A stretch of DNA of 64,000 nt from assembly GCF_000340215.1 (NCBI RefSeq), contig NW_006921543.1:186001-250000 (forward strand). The letters are read 5' to 3'. Below are positions 1 through 12,200 of this stretch, one piece after another. The stretch comes from Pseudocercospora fijiensis CIRAD86. Its lineage: Eukaryota > Ascomycota > Dothideomycetes > Mycosphaerellales > Mycosphaerellaceae. The translations under genes and the position numbers were made by a program. The notes below the pieces were generated by a model that did not search any database, was not told the DNA's origin, and saw nothing but the letters and a program-made list of their open reading frames with translations. Within the stretch, counting starts at the first letter, position 1. Each line of letters opens with the position of its first letter.

Positions 1-2
1 GT

Positions 3-62
3 GGAGGTTATGGAGGGGGAGTAGGAGGAGGAGGAGATTTCGGAGGAGAGGGCGTGTGGTGA
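3..62 (+). CDS. possible 3' end of a glycine-rich protein (partial)
   Basis: The first 62 bases read in frame 3 as a glycine-rich tail (GGYGGGVGGGGDFGGEGVW) closed by TGA at 60-62. It may be the C-terminus of a gene entering from the left, such as a glycine-rich RNA-binding or secreted protein. Only 19 codons are visible and the run is GGA/GGG-rich low-complexity sequence, so chance is a real alternative. If real, it converges with the ABC transporter gene. Confidence 0.25.
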   Translation, partial: GGYGGGVGGGGDFGGEGVW

Positions 63-119
63 CATGGTATTCTAGTGGTAAGGCGGGATTGTGATGTGAA
101 GGGAGGGAGGGTTGTTGAT

Positions 120-139
120 GTGGGTGGGTGGGTGGGTGG
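120..139. repeat. (GGGT)n microsatellite
   Basis: A 20-bp run of GGGT units. Simple repeat without visible function. Confidence 0.8.
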
Positions 140-550
140 CAAACAATTGAATGGATTGGAAAGCTTTTGAAGAAGAAAACAAAAAAAAATGTAGGAGTTG
201 AATCTTTCTTTTTTTTTTTAACACAGAGATGGGAGGAAGGTAGGCAGTAGGTATAGAACTAGTTAGTGGAAAAGTGTCCCACTATTCTCTCTCTCAAAAA
301 AAAAGGCAAAACAAGACAAACTGGTTCTTGTAAGATACCAAGGAAAGCAAAGGCCGACCTAGTCGTTCAAAGATCGTTTGTTCATCGGTGCTACGGGCAA
401 GTGTAAGGGTAGAAAGAAAGAACTAGTGAGTAGAACCCGAAATCGGCGCCCGCGTGTAGTCCAACTCAACGGAGCGTGGCATGGCATAAGTCGTGTCGTC
501 ACGCAGTCACACCCACGCAACGGACATGATCTCCAAAATTGGTACTTATA

Positions 551-569
551 ATCTAATCAGATCAGATCC
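551..569. promoter_or_regulatory. GATA-type motif cluster matching the siderophore promoter repeat core
   Basis: The string ATCTAATCAGATCAGATCC contains the same ATCTAATCAGATC core that is repeated six times between the ABC transporter and the NRPS. Read on the minus strand it gives ATCTGATTA, one base from the fungal iron-GATA consensus ATCWGATAA. Function here is inference; it lies 3' of the transporter. Confidence 0.4.
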
Positions 570-723
570 GAGAAGTACAGTAGTCAAGTTCAACGAGAGA
601 GAATTTTCATATGCCGTGACGTAGTACGCCGTATCAGAGCTTTCGTACACTGGCCGAGTGGAGACTTTTAGCTTCGTGCGCTTGTGCATGCATGCAGCTG
701 CGGTCTAGATACAGTTCGGCTAT

Positions 724-732
724 TTATCTGAT
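724..732 (-). promoter_or_regulatory. exact match to the SreA-type consensus ATCWGATAA
   Basis: The plus strand reads TTATCTGAT, so the minus strand is ATCAGATAA, an exact fit to the published Aspergillus SreA-type iron-GATA consensus. It lies about 380 bp beyond the ABC stop codon. A nine-base match can be accidental; the nearby cluster at 551-569 and the repeats at 5586-5862 make it worth noting. Confidence 0.4.
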
Positions 733-1108
733 CCGAGACCGTGTAGGGGATTGGATTAATAGATGTGAGCTGCGCCGGTGTGGTCCGACATGCCCCCAAA
801 AAAAATTCTCATCTTTTTTTTTTTGATTAAACAGCCACCTGCTAGTTAGCTCGTCGCTTTAGGTAACAACAACTCCACCACGCCGGCAGAAGAGACGGAC
901 GGTAGGAAATTTCACATGGAAGCTGGAGTCTTCTCGGTAGGTATGCCTAATGCAGGGCAGGTTCAATCCCAACCATCAGCGTCCTCGGTGCAAGAACGAA
1001 CTTATTACGAATGCAGAAAGAAAGTTTCTGTTGTTGATGATGGAACGATTTCGTGGACGTACGCGTGACCCATGCATGCTGATAAATTGGATGATGATTC
1101 TATTCATT

Positions 1109-4100
1109 TCAAGCAAGAGATTGGGCCTTGGCCATACTAGCGTACAACCCGCCTTGAGCGACCAGTTCCGAGTGCGTGCCTTGGGCGACCACCCTGCCGC
1201 CATCGAAAACGCAAATGCAGTCGGCGTGTTGTATGCTCGCCAGTCGGTGAGCCACAATGACGGTCGTGCGACCTTTGGCTGCTTCTGCCAGTGCGGCCTG
1301 GACATGAGCCTCGCTATGAGCATCTAGAGATGCTGTGGGTTCATCTAAAAGCAAAACCTCGGGGTTGCGGACCAGAGCTCGGGCGATGGCCAGACGCTGT
1401 TTCTGTCCGCCACTGAGTCGCGACGAGGTGTTGCTGCCGCACTCAGTGTTGTAGCCATCGGGTAGACTGATGATGAAGTCGTGTAGTCCGCACTTCTTGC
1501 ATGCTTGATGCACTTCATCGTCCGACACCAAGCCTCCACACGGAGCACCGAGCTTGATGTTGTAGAGTATTGACCCGCTGAACAGGTCTGCATCTTGTGA
1601 CACGAGCCCCATATGGCTTCGCAAGGTTTTGACGTCCATATCACGCAAATCAATGCCGTCGAACAGGACGCTACCCTCTGTGGGGTCAAAGAATCGCTCA
1701 ATCATCGCCATGGCAGAAGTTTTGCCCGCCCCCGAGGGTCCGACGAAAGCAAACGTGTGACCCCGAGGTACTTCCAGCGACACATCTTGAAGCGCTGGCC
1801 GGGAACCGTTTGGATATGAGAGAGTCACATTGCGGAATTCCAGCTTTGGTGGTTGATCACTCGGTGCGTCTCTGGTTGAGCCCTTCTCGCCACCATTGAC
1901 CTTGTCGAGTGAGTGTGTCGTGGAGCTCATAACGGAGACTGCGTCGTGTGTGGAAGGACGCATGATGTTAGGGTTTGCATCCAGCAAAGTGAAGACATTG
2001 CGAGCAGCTGTTTTGGCTCGAGCCACCTCGGGGCTGAGTGCAAAGAACTGTGCGGCGGATTGCGCGGAGAAGAGTAGCGCCGGGAGAACGATGAAAAAAT
2101 CTGTCGATGTGTAGGATCCATTTCTTACCTGTCTCGCGCCCCTGCCAGGAGTATCAATCAGTATCGCAAAGGTAGAAGACAACGTTCGGCGACAGGATTA
2201 GGTACGCACCACCAGTATGCCAATGCGTACACAAAATATGTGATGGAAAACGAAAATGCCAGAAGAGTGTTACAGGAGTAGACGTAGAGACGAATCTTGC
2301 GGAAGGGGGCTTCGAGCGAGCGTCGATAGTCGTCGAGGGCATAATTCTCGAGGCAGAGAGCAGTCACCGTACGGCGGTGTCGACAGGACTCCGCTGCAAG
2401 GCTCGTGGCTTCGGTGTAAGCTTCTCGATGCTGCATCTCCGATGCAGTCAGGAGTCGAAGCCTGGACCACCCAGAAAGCAGCATGATGGGTACCGCAACC
2501 AGCAAGACTATCGCGATTTTCCAGGCGATGCACAATGCCAGGATGATGCCGCCCAACACCGAGACAATAATCGTAAATATTGCTCCGAGTGCAACTCCAC
2601 CAAGCGCTGAGAGATCACCAGAATCTTTCGCGAAGGACGATGTTAGAGCTTGCACTGAGCGGCTCTTCGCTGAGAACCATTGCATGTCTTGGTGCAGGGT
2701 CTTGTATAGTAGCTGAGTTTGGATCCTGGTCGTCATGCGATGGGAAGTGATGCCAAAGAAAGTCCCACTTGTTGTATATGCGATGAGCGCAATGAGAGAC
2801 AGGATGAAGAACATCAAGCAGTAGAAGTCAGCGGTGCTGTAGTAAGAGCTTCGGGTCATGCCACCATTCAAAAGCTGGGCGAATGTGTTAGCAGTGCGCT
2901 GGAGAGGAGGGCGTGGCGTGTCCATATACTCACCGATATAAGGTTGCCGAAGATTAGTGCTTGCCCCAACAATATCCCACCGCTTGCGGCGGACGCGAAA
3001 AGACCCAATAGAACGATGCACGCCTCTGGTTTGACGATTGAGCTTATGCGTTTACACAGGATCCAGAGGCTGTGATTTGCGATCCGCTGGGGTTCCACAG
3101 CCTCGTTGGCCGCAATTGTATCGGACCCCATTGCTGTTGCACCGGACCTGTTCGATTTTGTGTGCTCGAGAGAAAGCTGATTGGCATGTTCAGCTTGGTC
3201 TTCGTCGCCACTGAACTCTGTCTTCTGCGCATCCAGCAGTCCACGAAAGACGGTGCCTTCGTGCGACAAATCGCGCGGAGTACCTTGTTCAACAACATTG
3301 CCGTCACTCATCACAATGATATGGTCTGCGTCCAAGGTAGTTGATAGGCGGTGGGCAATCATCACGACTGTGGTGCCACTCGCTGCTACGCGCTTGACAG
3401 CATCCATGACGGCCAATTCGTTCCTGGCATCCAATGCGCTGGTGGGCTCGTCGAGAATGAGGAATGAGGGACGCTTGATCAAAGCGCGCGCAAGACACAC
3501 TCGTTGGCGCTGACCTCCAGAGAGCTCAATCTCGTTTCCGAGTTCGGTATGCACGCCTTTCGGCAGCTGCCCGAGGAAGTCGACATTGGCCGCCCTCAAG
3601 GCTTCAGAGCATCGCGCAGCTTTCTCCTCGTGAGATAGGTCGTGACCAACGATTCCGTGACAGACGTTGTCAAAGATGGTACCGGAGAATAGAATCGAGT
3701 CCTGCTCTAGAATTGCAATTTGCGAACGCAAATGCCTTGGATCGATGAGCCGAGCATCGTCATGTCCGAATTCAATTTTGCCGGAGTAGTCATAAATGCC
3801 CAGAAGCAGTGCCACAAGTGTCGACTTGCCCCCTCCCGACGTGCCGACGACAGCAGTAAATGTTCCCGCCCGGAACGTCAGGTCGAGATTTCTCAGAATC
3901 TGGACGGATGGTCGAGCGGGATAGGAGAAGACAATGTCTTTCATGACGATATCGCGGCCTGCCACATCGGGCTTATAGTGTGTCTTGCGGTATGTGATGC
4001 AGCGCTCAGGATCGCTGCGCACGTTCAGGAGATGTTGAATGGCGGCGTTTGCCGATGCTGCTCGAGCGAAGATGTCGAGAAATGGGGCAAATTGTCCAAC

Positions 4101-5207
4101 GACGAATGATGCATCCAGAATAATAAAGACGACCGCATAGACGGTGCCCGAGTTGCCTGGAGTGGTGCTACGGCTTCCCAGAAAGAATGCCAGTGCGTTT
4201 GCGGAGTATGCAATGAAGTAGACGGCGCCGGCCTGCACTGCCGCCAGGATCGACCTTTTCACGTTCGTCTGTGCCGACACTCGCAAGCATTCCATGTGTC
4301 TGCTGCACAGCTCCCCGATCATATCAAAGGCTTGCACAACTTTCACCGCACCGAGAGCGCTCTCAACGACGCTACTTGCCTCCTCATTCTGTCGGGCGAG
4401 CTTTCGACTCTGCTTCGACACGAGGGGTGAAAGGATGGCAAAGCTGAGCGCGATTGCGGGTACGACTGATGCCAGCAGGATGCCGGCAAGCTTTGCATCG
4501 AGAATGAAGGCGACGATGAATGCACAGACAAAGTAAGAAATGGCCTGAATGAAAATGCCCACCTTTTCCGAGCAGCCGGATTGGATGGTGTCCATTTTGT
4601 CGGTCAGCATTCCACTGACATCCACATGATGGGTATCGAGATATGCCTGGTCCAGGTGAAGGAGGCAATCCAGCAGTCGCTGGCGCAGCTTGATGGAGAC
4701 ATTTTCGGAGGTGAGGCCAAAGCCGAGCATGTACAAGGCGGTAATGACCAAATAGCCCGCTGCAACGCCAAGAAGCTGCACCAGGCGTTCGTGCAAGGCC
4801 TGTTCTGATGGCGGGAATTCGTTGATGATGCGCGAGAAGATGTAGCCGATGATGCTGTCGCATGTGGAGCATCAGCGAGTGCAATGAGAGAGGCGGCGAA
4901 TACGGCATGCTTACGGGAGCGGCGCCCCTGCTATGACGGCGAGCACAGCGCTGGCGAGCGCGATTGTCTTTTCCTCGAGCGACTCCAGCGGGGCGTAAAG
5001 GCTGAGGTATGTGCGGTGATGGCGAAGTGTGCCGTTGAAGGCCGTTGCCCACGTTCGCCATATCCTGGGGCTGGCGGGAGTGAGAGCATCATTGGTGTCG
5101 GGGAGAGGTTCTGATGTGACGAGTGGTCGAGTTCTGGAGGGTGGTCGATGCAGAGGCGGTGCGGCATCGACAGACATGCTGCGTGGACGAGGCTTCTCGG
5201 AGGGCAT
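1109..5207 (-). CDS. full-length ABC-B (MDR/Ste6-type) transporter, probable siderophore-linked exporter
   Basis: Four exons on the minus strand: 5207-4915, 4854-2934, 2874-2210, 2141-1109, with introns of 60, 59 and 68 bp that start GTAAGC, GTGAGT and GTGCGT and end in CAG. The joined length is 3,912 nt, giving 1,303 residues, the usual size for a TMD-NBD-TMD-NBD transporter. NBD1 has Walker A GTSGGGKST, signature LSGGQRQR, Walker B FLILDEPTSALD and H-loop IAHRL. NBD2 has GPSGAGKTS, LSGGQKQR, VLLLDEPTASLD and VAHRL, so both sites look ATP-competent. The first membrane segment (ending AGAPLP) crosses intron 1. The start chosen is MPSEKPRP with G at -3; an open frame extends upstream to 5381. 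Its head-to-head position with the ferrichrome-type NRPS suggests a role in siderophore or intermediate transport in a membrane, but multidrug efflux is equally possible from sequence alone. Confidence 0.9.
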
Positions 5208-6290
5208 CGCCTTTCGGAGGCAAGTGAGGGTGGTGGACTGCGGACTGCGGCGTCCAACAACATCGGTGGCATTTGAGATTCTTGCATGGCCAGGGCGAAG
5301 AAGCGGCGTGGCGTGTGACCCAGCAGCATTGTGGCCGGTCGCGGTGCGGTGCGGTGCCAGCAAACGTCTTCTGGCGAGCACTTGTGTCCTCCATGCTCCG
5401 TCACACTGCTTCTACTACTCACCGCACCGCGGTCTGACGGGCCCGCGCACTTCTCCCTCATTTGCCCGCTCGGCAGAACTTTGGAGGAGACCTCGGGCCA
5501 GTGATGCGTGTACAGTAGTCAGTGAGCAGTAGATGAGATGCAGTGAACTGTGACGCGGCCCGACTCGGCGCCAACTTACACTCTGGCATCTAATCAGATC
5601 CTTCCTTCCCGACGCCGTGCTTCGTGGCTGCATTGCATCTAATCAGATCCTTTCTTCCCGACACCGTGCTTCTTGGCTGCATTGCATCTAATCAGATCCT
5701 TCCTTCCCGACGCCGTGCTTCTTGGCTGTATGCATCTAATCAGATCCCTACTTTCCGACACCGTGCCTCTTGGCTGTATGCATCTAATCAGATCCTTCCT
5801 TCCCGACACCGTGCTTCTTGGCTGCGTTGCATCTAATCAGATCCCTACTTTCCGATGCCAGGTGGTGCTGTTTATCTCCCGGCGACGTTTCTTGCGGAGT
5901 GCAACGTGACGGAGACGTTCCGATAAATTTGTGCTCGCGAGCCGGGCAGCGACGTCGCAGGCGGGAGCACAGCAAAGCAAGGGTTGGCGGGCGAGCGGGC
6001 CGCGCCATCACGCTAGAACTAGAACGAGCAGGAACGATGGCCATGATGTGTGTGGGAGGAAGGTGGCATCGATCTCCGTACGAGTCTTGACAGTCAGCAC
6101 GACGCTGGAGAATAGCTCTATCGCTCGAGAAATGCCGTGGGCGAGCATAAAACACCTGACTCGCGCTTCACCCACCATGCTCACCTCATCTGCACTCACG
6201 CACATCTACCATCTCCCTCACATCCTGCCGTGAGCGTGAGCGTGACGTGGAACGACCACGACACGACCACGACCACGACGACCGCCAGAA
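5208..6290. promoter_or_regulatory. shared divergent promoter of the ABC transporter and the NRPS
   Basis: A 1.08-kb region between two divergent start codons, with no convincing gene. It contains the six-copy GATA-core repeat (5586-5862), a plain GATAA at about 5924, an AT-rich CATAAAA at about 6146 that could serve as the NRPS TATA element, and a short CACGAC-rich run at about 6250-6285. A common, iron-responsive control of both genes is inferred from the layout. Confidence 0.6.
5586..5862. repeat. six tandem 48-49 bp repeats with a GATA-type core
   Basis: Units begin at 5586, 5635, 5684, 5732, 5780 and 5829 (the last partial). Each opens with GCATCTAATCAGATCC, followed by a C/T-rich stretch and CCGTGC..CTTGGCTG. 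The opening core is unchanged in all six units, whereas the rest varies at several bases. On the minus strand the core gives ATCTGATTA, 8 of 9 bases of the SreA-type consensus ATCWGATAA. Open frames through the repeat are artefacts of its periodicity. Confidence 0.9.
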
Positions 6291-9200
6291 ATGGCCGTGG
6301 CACTCTCCATCAGCAACGCGACTCCGCGAAAACTTCCAGGCCCGCAGCTCCTCCACCATCTTGTTCCACGCCACAGCAAGAACCATGTGCCCGCCATCGA
6401 CCATACCACGGAGCACGGATCTTCCGTCACACTCACCTATGCCGAACTTCACGACAAAGCCGATTCTCTCTCCCACTGGATCCGATCCACCATTCAGCAT
6501 TCGACGGCCAAGAGAAATCGATTGATTGTCCCGACATTGATCCCCCAAGGACCCCATCTCTACGTTTCGCACTTGGCCATTCTAAAGGCGGGAGGAGCGT
6601 TTTGTCCCATCGTGTTAGACGCGCCAGAAGAGCGCCTTCGATTCATCCTGAACGATGTCCATGCCTGTATCCTGCTCACCACCGCCGCTTCGAGGCATCG
6701 CTTGCCTGACATTCCAGGCATCGAAATCCTCTCCGTTGATGAACTTCCTCGACACCATCCGCCCAACAATATAGATCACCCCGTCTTGCCAGAAGACCCG
6801 GCCTACATCATGTATACAAGTGGCAGCACCGGCCAGCCCAAGGGAGTGCTTCTGTCGCATTCAGCAGCCACCCAGGCATTGCTTGCTCACCGTCCTCACA
6901 TCCCACCTTTTCGACGATTCCTTCAGTTTGCTAGCCCGACATTCGATGTATCCGTCTTCGAGATCTTCTTTCCGTGGTCACGAGAAGCCACTCTCGTGAG
7001 CTGTGATCGCCGGAGCATGCTGAATGACTTGACGGCCGTCATCAACCGTCTCCGAGTGGACGCCTGCGAGCTCACGCCGTCAGTAGCGAGCAGCTTATTA
7101 CAAGGTCGGAAAAGTGTCCCATCACTCAAAGTGCTGCTTACGATTGGAGAGATGCTCAAACCCTCCGTCGTCGAAGAATTTGGTGGAGACAGTGCTCAGC
7201 ACGCTGTATTACACGGCATGTATGGTCCCACAGAGGCCACCATCCACTGCACCTTGCACACCAACTTTCCCAAATCTCTGCCTTGTGCTTCGATCGGCCT
7301 TCCGCTCGACACAGTCTCTGCGTTCATTGTAAGGCCAGTCCAAGGCCGGGAAAGTAAACAGATTCCCATTCCAGAGATCTTGCCGCTGGGCGAAGAGGGC
7401 GAACTCGCACTCGGTGGCCATCAGCTAGCAGACGGTTACCTCAACCGTGATGACCAGACGAAAGCAGCATTTGTGCGACACCCTCAGCACGGCATTCTAT
7501 ATCGGACGGGAGATCGTGCTCGCATGCTACCCAATGGAACTTTTGAATGCCTGGGACGCATATCTACTGGACAGGTGAAACTCCGTGGGCAAAGAATTGA
7601 GCTTGGAGAGATCGAGCATGCTGTTTTCAAGACACCCGGCTGCCGAGATGTGGTAGCGGAGGTCATTGGTGGTATTCTGGTGGCTTTCTGCGTCAGTGTC
7701 AATGCATCTCTCACACCAAGCGACGTCTTCCAGACATGCCGAGAATGGCTTCCCGCATTCATGATCCCTGGCGACGTCGTCATTTTGAACTCCTTGCCGT
7801 ATCTGGCCTCAGGGAAATGCGACCGAAAAGCGCTCCGTGCGCGTTATGAAGAGCAACAGAATTCAACTGCATCAAGCGCATCAATAGACATTCCTCATGT
7901 CGATCGCGTCTTGGCATCGATCAAAGCTGTCCTCAGAGTCAACGCTCAGCCAAAGTCCTCGCTCCCAGCACTTGGTCTGGACTCAATTTCATCGATACGC
8001 ATAGCTTCGGAGCTGAAGAGACACGGTCTGCCCCAACTGGATGCAGGACGCTTACTGGCTGCAAGAACACCTCTTGATATATGCTCCCTGATACAAGACA
8101 TAGATGGTGTCGGGTCCGACACCTCTGGTATGCAGGAAATTGAGCGCTCCTACAAACCCGCCCTGCAAAAGCAACTGCGAGAGGTCTTGTCGCCAGCCGA
8201 CTGTTCCGCCGTGGCTGATATGTTTCCATGCACCAGGACCCAGACAGCCATGCTCGCAGAAACATCGAAGAATAGTCAAGCCTATTGCAACTGGGTCGAA
8301 TTTCTGTTACCCGATCGGCAAGATTGTACCGCGCTTCGGCATGCTCTTCACACGCTCTCTGCGGTACATCCTCTCCTGCGATCTGGTTTTGTGGCGGTTT
8401 CTGGCTCCCCGTGGTCCTATATCAATGTGGTATGGAGTTCCCTTGCCGCTGCTCAAATCCAAGAGGTGTCCAACTTCGACTACAACTTTCGAATGGAGAG
8501 CGATGCAGATCTGCTTCGACCTATACGGTATCAACTGACACGTGATACAAGAGGATGCCGACTCTTGCTCCTGGCGCATCACGCTTTGTATGATCAGTGG
8601 GCCATCGATATTTTCAGGAAAGATCTTGCCGCAACACTTCACGGCCGAACGGATATCAAATCGACGCCATTCAAAGCTGTCTCTGACTATTACCTTGCCT
8701 CTGAGAAGCTGGCCACTGGATCCTCTGCTTTGGACTTCTGGCAAGAGCACCTCCGTGACGTTGCCGCGACCACATTACCGATCCTGCGAGGACAACACGA
8801 GGAGCATGGTCTCAAGCGGACATCATGGCGCCAGACAACAGCACGAACATCGGACATGAGGAGGAAAGCACTTGACCTAAACTGCAGCACACCAGCAATA
8901 TTTCAAGCAGCACTCGCACTGGTGCTTGGGGCTTATACGGGAATGACTGATGTGACCTTCGGTACGGTGCTCTCCGGCCGCACAATTCCCGTGCAGGGAA
9001 TAGACACTGTTTTTGGGCCATGCCTCGCAACGTTGCCTTCTCGCATCGACCTCAGCAGCACACGCACCAATGCCGATCTTCTGAGCGTAATGACGAGCCG
9101 TAGTCGGGCCATGCAAGACAACATTCTCGTCCCCACAACGGCGATCAGACAAGCTGCCGGCATTGCACCCGGTACAACACTATTTGACACGCTCTTCGTT

Positions 9201-12200
9201 TGGCAGGAATCTACCATGGATCTCCAAGAAGTCGCGAACACTGTGACTCTGACCGACTCTCAGGACAGATTGGAGTTCAAACTAGTCCTGGAGTTTGAGC
9301 CTACGTCTACCCATGTCAGAGTGCGAGCCACCTATGACGGGAGCCTCATAGATGCCCAGCAGGCTGATGTGTTTGTCGACCTGGTTGCACATGTGGCACT
9401 TGCACTGGTGGACAATCCGGCATGCGCCGTTGCGAGTACCAACACGCTCTTACCCACGAAATTACTGTCAATTTCGAACCCGGACCCGACCCGGTATGCC
9501 AATACTTATGAGCTCACCACCGTCATAGACCAGAGAGCCGAGGAGCATCCAGAAGCCACGGCTATTTTGTTTGCAACAGACCTGGAAGCGTCACCACTGG
9601 TGGCCGATTCCGTCTCATACGCAGAACTTGTCGCGAGAGCTAACCGCATGGCGCGTTGTTTCAAGTCCGCAGGCCTCCAGCCTCAAGGTCTCGCAGTCAT
9701 TTGCATGGAGAAATGCATCGACCTGTACGTAGCTATGCTTGCAAGCTTCAAGTGTGGCGCAGGATACCTGCCTCTCGTCCCCGACACGCCGACTGCGCGC
9801 ATCAAGTCAATCCTCGCCCAAGGAAATGTCGACCTCTGTGTCTGCGATGCCGAGACCGCTTCAAGCTTTCGAGACCTCGCTAGTGTTCGAATCGTCGATC
9901 TCTCGATGGCCAAACTACCACATGAGGCGTCCTCATTTCAGGTAGAGCAGGCTGGATCGAGGATATCCTACGCAGTCTTCACCTCGGGTAGCACTGGGCA
10001 GCCGAAAGGAGTCGCTGTGACCATGGACAACCTCAAAGGTAATCTGGCTGTTTTGAGCGAGCTCTACGAAGTCTCTCCTGGGGATCGACTTCTTCAGTCT
10101 TGTTCGCAAGCGTTCGATGTAAGCGTTTTCGAGATATTCTTCGCATTTTACAGTGGCATGTGCTTGTGCTCCGCCACAAAAGAGGTCATGTTTCGGGACT
10201 TTGAACGAAGCATACGCGGGTTCCAGGCGACACATCTTTCCCTAACCCCTACCGTTGCCGCTTTGGCGAATCCAAGCAATGTTCCAAGCGTCAAATTCCT
10301 GGTCACTGCTGGCGAAGGTATCACAGAGAAAGTGCACAAGACTTGGGCGGGTCATGGTTTACATCAAGGCTATGGTCCCTCCGAGACAACCAACATTTGT
10401 TCCATCAAAATGGATGTATCACCAAAGGATGTGCTTGGCAACATTGGACCTCCGCTCCGGAACACTTCGGCATTTGTCATCGCGCCAGAAGATGACTTCC
10501 GCATCTTGCCTGCGGGAGCCTATGGAGAATTCGCCTTCGGCGGTGAGCAGGTGTTTCGCGGCTATGTGGCACGTGATGATCTCAATGCACAGAAGATCGT
10601 TCCGCATCCTACATACGGAAGAATCTATCGAAGCGGTGACATGGGCCGGATCCTCTCCGATGGTACGCTCCTTATCTCCGGCAGGCGGGATGATCAGGTC
10701 AAGATCAGAGGCAACAGAGTGGAGCTGGGCGAGATCAACGCACTCCTCTCCAACCACCATGCGGTAGCAGACTGCACCACGCTCCTTCTCGGAGACAAGA
10801 GCTCGACACAAATGCTCGCGACCTTTTGGGTGCCCACTCTCGCCCAATCATCAGATCCTTCCGAGCGCTGTGCCCTTGCAAGTTCCGCGAACGAGCAAAC
10901 GTCAACTCTCTTTGCGCTTCTCGAATCGTCACTTCCTGCGTACATGATCCCAAGCATTCTTGTGCCATTGACCAGACTTCCCGTGACTGCACAAGGCAAG
11001 CTCGACAAGCGAAAGCTACGAGAAATTTCTGAACAGCTTGATCCGGGCATCAAGAACACACTCTCCCGTTCGCAAGACGAGCCTGATGGCGATCCTCCAT
11101 CAACCTCGACAGAGCGCACTTTGGCGACGGTCTTGGCGAACTTGCTTGACATTGAGATCTCGAGCATTTCGAGAAGCATCTCATTCTTCTCTTTAGGACT
11201 CAATTCGCTGAACGCGATTCAATATGCCAAGGGGATCGAGAAGGAGCTTCGCACACGTCTCAGCGTCAGCAGCATCTTACGCCACCCCAGCGTCGCGCGC
11301 TTGGCTCGGCTGTTGTCGGGGGGTACCGAAGAGAAATCTTCTGTGACGCCGATCAACGTGCGAGAAGTCTTTGATGAAGGTTTTGTCGGGGAGATCAGAA
11401 AGTCCTACGCCGAGAAAGACCTAATGGTGGAAGCCGTTCTTCCCTGCACACCTTTACAGGAAACCATGCTATCTGTTGGGCTTGCCCAGGACTCAGGCGC
11501 ATACTGCAATACCACCCGGATCAATGTAGGAGGCAACATGGAGCTCGTCGAGAAGTGCTGGCGCATGCTCACAAGCAGACACACAATCCTGAGAACGTCT
11601 TTCGTCGAGACAGCTGCTGCGGAGCACCCTTTTGCACAAGTTGTGCTTCAGAACTCGCCTATCTCTTGGAATTCGACAAGACCCGCGGTCACCAAAAGTC
11701 TGGCAAACGGATATGCAAATGGCTCAGCCAATGGTCATGTCAAAGGCCACAACACCCTCGCCCCCAGTCCGAGGAAGGTGTCCGCACAGAATCCGATAAG
11801 CATAGATGAGGATGGCACAGTGTTGTATATACAGATGCATCACGCCCTGTACGATGGCATTTCGATGGCAAATGTCCTTGATGAAATGCGCGGCCTTTAC
11901 CATGGCCATCAACTACCATCTCCGATCTCATTTGAACCATTCCTCGAGCAGGTCATGGCACAGAACAGCAAAGATGCAATCGACTTCTGGTCGTCTCGCA
12001 TCTCGGGGTTTGCGGCACATCCATTCCCAACCGTTTCCAATCAGGGCGTGCAGCGGGAACAGATCTATGAACATACCTTGGCACTCTCTCCTCGGGAATT
12101 GGACATATTCAGCGAGCGACATGCTTGTACCAGCCTCGCGATCATGCAGGCGGCATGGACCAAGGCCCTCGCGTGCGCTCAAGCCGTGTCTGATATATGC

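Larger units (their letters stand above)
63..1108. other. intergenic region downstream of the ABC transporter
   Basis: About 1 kb with no convincing gene. It holds a GGGT microsatellite, several A and T runs (around 180-220 and 795-825), and two GATA-type sites listed separately. The open frames that reach in from about 950 are antisense shadows of the transporter's last exon. Confidence 0.6.

Noticed and set aside
940..985. tRNA-like GGTTCAATCCC near 960
   Set aside because: No acceptor stem or D-arm pairing could be found around it.
5586..5862. CRISPR-like array
   Set aside because: Units are contiguous with no unique spacers, and the window is eukaryotic.
5624..5909. Open frames of 70-90 codons through the promoter repeat (AALHLIRS.. 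and related)
   Set aside because: They exist only because the 48-49 bp unit keeps short frames open; no start context, no homology, and they lie in a divergent promoter.
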